DNA of 6,737 bases from positions 1 through 6,737 of the forward strand of contig CANJYC010000097.1 in NCBI GenBank assembly GCA_947478985.1. The letters are read 5' to 3'. This document shows positions 4,386 through 6,737 of this stretch, piece after piece. The DNA comes from Acidobacteriota bacterium. Its GTDB lineage: Bacteria; Acidobacteriota; Vicinamibacteria; Vicinamibacterales; UBA2999. Position 1 is the stretch's first letter. Every line of letters starts with the position of its first letter. Both the position numbers and the translations under genes were made by a program. The notes under the pieces are model-generated. The model searched no databases. It saw only the letters and a list, made by a program, of their open reading frames with translations, and was not told where the DNA came from.

Positions 4386-6737
4386 ATGACGCGCTCGAAC
4401 GCCCCCCACACTCCGGCCCGATACATCCTGCAGGTCGTGCTGCTGGCCGCGCTCTACTACAGCGCCGGGCAATTCAGTTTCTCGCTGGCGGTGTCGCACA
4501 ACATCGTCACGCTGGTCGTGTTCATCGCCGAGGGGATCTCGCTGGCCGCGACCATCCTGTTCGGTGCGACGCTCTGGCCCGGCGTTTTCCTCGGACAGTT
4601 GCTGCTGGCGTGGCACAACGGGCTGGCGTGGCCGGTGGCGTTGGTCGTCTCGGCGATCAACAGCGCCGAGGCCGTCCTCGGCGCGTATCTGTTTCACCGC
4701 TGGCGGCTGCAGCACAACCTCGGTCGCGTGCGCGACGTGGCCGGACTGCTCATCCTCATCACGGTGGTACTCCAGCCCTTCAGCGCCACGCTGGGCAACC
4801 TCGCATTGTGGGTGGGCGCGGTCGTGCCCGGTCGCGACCTCGGGTACTCGTGGCTCTCGTGGTGGCTGGGCAACAGCCTCGGCCAGATCCTGTTTGTGCC
4901 CTTCCTGCTGTCCCTGTGGCAGATACGTCGAGGGTCGCTCGACCTGCGCCGGGCACTGGCGACTACCCTGCTGATCGCCGCAGCCACGTGGACCGTCTTT
5001 CGCGGGCCGCAAATTGGCGGTGTCAGCATGGCCTTCGCGCTGACGACGCCGGTCCTGGTCTGGATTGCGTTCTTCTGGGGCATGCCCTCAGTCAGCCTGG
5101 GCGTGGCCATCATCACCCTCATGGCGCTCTCCCACACTCAGTGGCTCATCGGGCCGTTTGCCGTCGGCGGCGAGGCGCAGCTCGTGGAGCTCAACATCTT
5201 CCTGCTGGGGACCGCGCTCACCTCGCTATTTGTGACGGCCCTGTTCGACGAGCGGAAGCAGTCGGAAATCACCCAGGCGCGGCTGGCCGCCATCGTCGAG
5301 AACTCCAACGACGCCATCATCAGCCGGGATCTCGACGGCACGATCCTCACGTGGAACAGCGGCGCCACGAAGATGCTGGGCTACACGGCCGCTGAGGCCA
5401 TCGGAACCTCGGCACTGCAGATGTTTCAAGGGGCTCAGCAGTCCCGCTGGACGGTAGACCGAGAGCACCTGCGCCGCGGCACGACGGTCTCGCAGGAATC
5501 CAGCATCCCCGCCAGAGATGGACGGATGGTCCCGATCCAGTTGAGCGACTCTCCGATTCGGGATCACGCGGGAACCATCGTCGGGACCTCGACCATCCTG
5601 CACGACATCACCGCCCGCAAGCAGGCACAGAACCGGCAGACCGAACTCGAAGCGCAGCTGCGCGAGTCGCAGAAGATGCAGGCCATCGGCACCCTCGCTG
5701 GCGGCATTGCCCACGACTTCAACAATGTTCTCGGCACCATCCTTGGAAACTCTGAGCTCGCGTACGAAGACGTGACCACCGACCCCGCCGCCGTGCGCGA
5801 GAGCCTGGATGAGATTCGCAAGGCGGGATCACGCGGGCGCGATCTGGTGCAGCAGATTCTTTCCTTCAGCCGCCGCCAACCTACCGCCCGCAGGCGCATC
5901 GATCCAGTCCCCGTGGCGCGTGAAGCCGGGCGGCTGCTGCGATCGACCGTCCCCTCGCGACTGAGTCTCGAGGTCCAATGCGCCCTGGATGTGCCACACA
6001 TCCTGGCCGACGCCACGCAGATTCAGCAGGTGTTGATCAACCTCACGACGAACGCGATGCAGGCCATGCCTGAAGGCCCTGGCAGCATTACGATCGGTGT
6101 CGACACGGTGACACTCGACGGCACCGACGCCATGGCCCATCCTGAACTGCTGGCCATGCAGGCGCATCGATCGGGCCGCACGGTACGGCTGACGGTGAGT
6201 GATACCGGACCAGGCATTGCCGCGGGTATTCGTGAACGGATCTTCGAGCCGTTCTTCACCACGAAGGCCGTGAACGAAGGGACCGGCCTGGGTCTATCGG
6301 TCGCGCTCGGCATCGTGCAGACCCACGAAGGTGCGATCACGGTTGCGAGCGAGCCGGGCCACGGCGCGACGTTCACGATTCTCCTGCCGGCCGCCGCTCC
6401 GGCAGATACGGCGCCGGAACCCACAGCCATCACGCCGGCCGGCGTCGCTGACGCGAGCATGGTCAGTGGACGGCATATTCTCTTCCTGGATGACAACGAT
6501 TCGCTGGTCTCGCTGTTCGAGCGCCTGCTGGCACGTCGCGGCGGCCGCGTCAGCGCATTCAGCAAGGCACCGGCGGCGCTTGCGGCGGTAGGCGCCGATC
6601 CGGCGGCCTTTGACCTGGTCGTGACCGACTACAACATGCCCGGCATGTCGGGGCTGGATGTGGCCCGCGCCGTGCGCGTTCTCCGCGCCGACCTGCCGGT
6701 CGCCGTGATGTCGGGCTTCGTGGACACGGCCCTCAGC
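4386..6737 (+). CDS. Hybrid sensor histidine kinase: MASE1-PAS-HisKA-HATPase-REC (3' truncated)
   Basis: An inner-membrane hybrid histidine kinase, open for 784 codons to the right edge with no stop. Residues about 13-285 are very hydrophobic and match MASE1, a multi-helix sensor domain: LFGATLWPGVFLGQLL (58-73), then a SWWLGNSLGQILFVPFLL block. A PAS domain follows (about 299-418; AAIVENSNDAIISRDLDG, ILTWNSGATKMLGY) and ends in HDITARKQAQ, leading into a coiled linker. HisKA has GGIAHDFNN with phospho-acceptor His443. The ATPase domain shows the N box (Asn552, Asn556), G1 DTGPG (606-610), F box ERIFEPFFTTK (617-627), G2 GTGLGLS (632-638) and EPGHGATF (656-663). After a Pro/Ala linker comes a receiver domain with acidic pair Asp702/Asp703, phospho-acceptor Asp748 (VVTDYNMPG) and Ser776. 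The conserved Lys lies beyond the edge. All kinase residues look intact. The ATG at 4386 has only a weak GGGAA site at 4371. Ligand and output partner are unknown. Confidence 0.95.
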   Translation, partial: MTRSNAPHTPARYILQVVLLAALYYSAGQFSFSLAVSHNIVTLVVFIAEGISLAATILFGATLWPGVFLGQLLLAWHNGLAWPVALVVSAINSAEAVLGAYLFHRWRLQHNLGRVRDVAGLLILITVVLQPFSATLGNLALWVGAVVPGRDLGYSWLSWWLGNSLGQILFVPFLLSLWQIRRGSLDLRRALATTLLIAAATWTVFRGPQIGGVSMAFALTTPVLVWIAFFWGMPSVSLGVAIITLMALSHTQWLIGPFAVGGEAQLVELNIFLLGTALTSLFVTALFDERKQSEITQARLAAIVENSNDAIISRDLDGTILTWNSGATKMLGYTAAEAIGTSALQMFQGAQQSRWTVDREHLRRGTTVSQESSIPARDGRMVPIQLSDSPIRDHAGTIVGTSTILHDITARKQAQNRQTELEAQLRESQKMQAIGTLAGGIAHDFNNVLGTILGNSELAYEDVTTDPAAVRESLDEIRKAGSRGRDLVQQILSFSRRQPTARRRIDPVPVAREAGRLLRSTVPSRLSLEVQCALDVPHILADATQIQQVLINLTTNAMQAMPEGPGSITIGVDTVTLDGTDAMAHPELLAMQAHRSGRTVRLTVSDTGPGIAAGIRERIFEPFFTTKAVNEGTGLGLSVALGIVQTHEGAITVASEPGHGATFTILLPAAAPADTAPEPTAITPAGVADASMVSGRHILFLDDNDSLVSLFERLLARRGGRVSAFSKAPAALAAVGADPAAFDLVVTDYNMPGMSGLDVARAVRVLRADLPVAVMSGFVDTALS

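Noticed and set aside
4338..5395. Open frames 4338-5012 (-) and 4610-5395 (+) in the MASE1 region
   Set aside because: Both overlap the membrane domain of the histidine kinase, whose frame is continuous from 4386 to the window end and shows clear domain motifs. The competing translations are Arg/Gln/His-rich and resemble nothing.

Overview
The window comes from a GC-rich bacterial chromosome whose coding frames have strongly G/C-biased third codon positions. The organism is probably Gram-negative, because one gene encodes a periplasmic lipoprotein-type membrane-fusion adaptor. GC content, gene types and a heptamer repeat between genes would suit a soil Acidobacteriota (Vicinamibacteria-like) genome. 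That placement is a guess from style, since no marker gene is present. I see no mobile element, CRISPR array, tRNA or rRNA.

Layout: bases 1-404 (+) are the C-terminal end of a PfkB-family sugar kinase. It converges on glgB (469-2682, -), the glycogen branching enzyme, across a 64-base gap containing a tandem heptamer repeat that runs into the glgB stop codon. An 80-base divergent intergenic region (2683-2762) separates glgB from a rightward cluster. The cluster holds a cytoplasmic cyclophilin-type peptidyl-prolyl isomerase (2763-3278), a lipoprotein RND/HlyD-type efflux adaptor (3275-4363) and a large hybrid sensor histidine kinase (4386 to beyond the right edge). The kinase is open to the window end, with domain order MASE1, PAS, HisKA, HATPase and receiver.

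How the genes work together: the sugar kinase and glgB both belong to carbohydrate metabolism, but they are convergent and so separately transcribed. The isomerase, adaptor and kinase genes overlap or lie 22 bases apart, so they are probably cotranscribed. No RND pump or outer-membrane channel lies beside the adaptor within the window; such genes could follow the kinase.

Most of the content is ordinary housekeeping and signalling. The points worth a second look are a probable CTG start that restores a lipoprotein signal peptide on the adaptor, an apparently leaderless glgB with a promoter overlapping that of the isomerase, the heptamer array, and the unusual isomerase-adaptor-MASE1 kinase arrangement. 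I did not find convincing evidence of a previously undescribed system.
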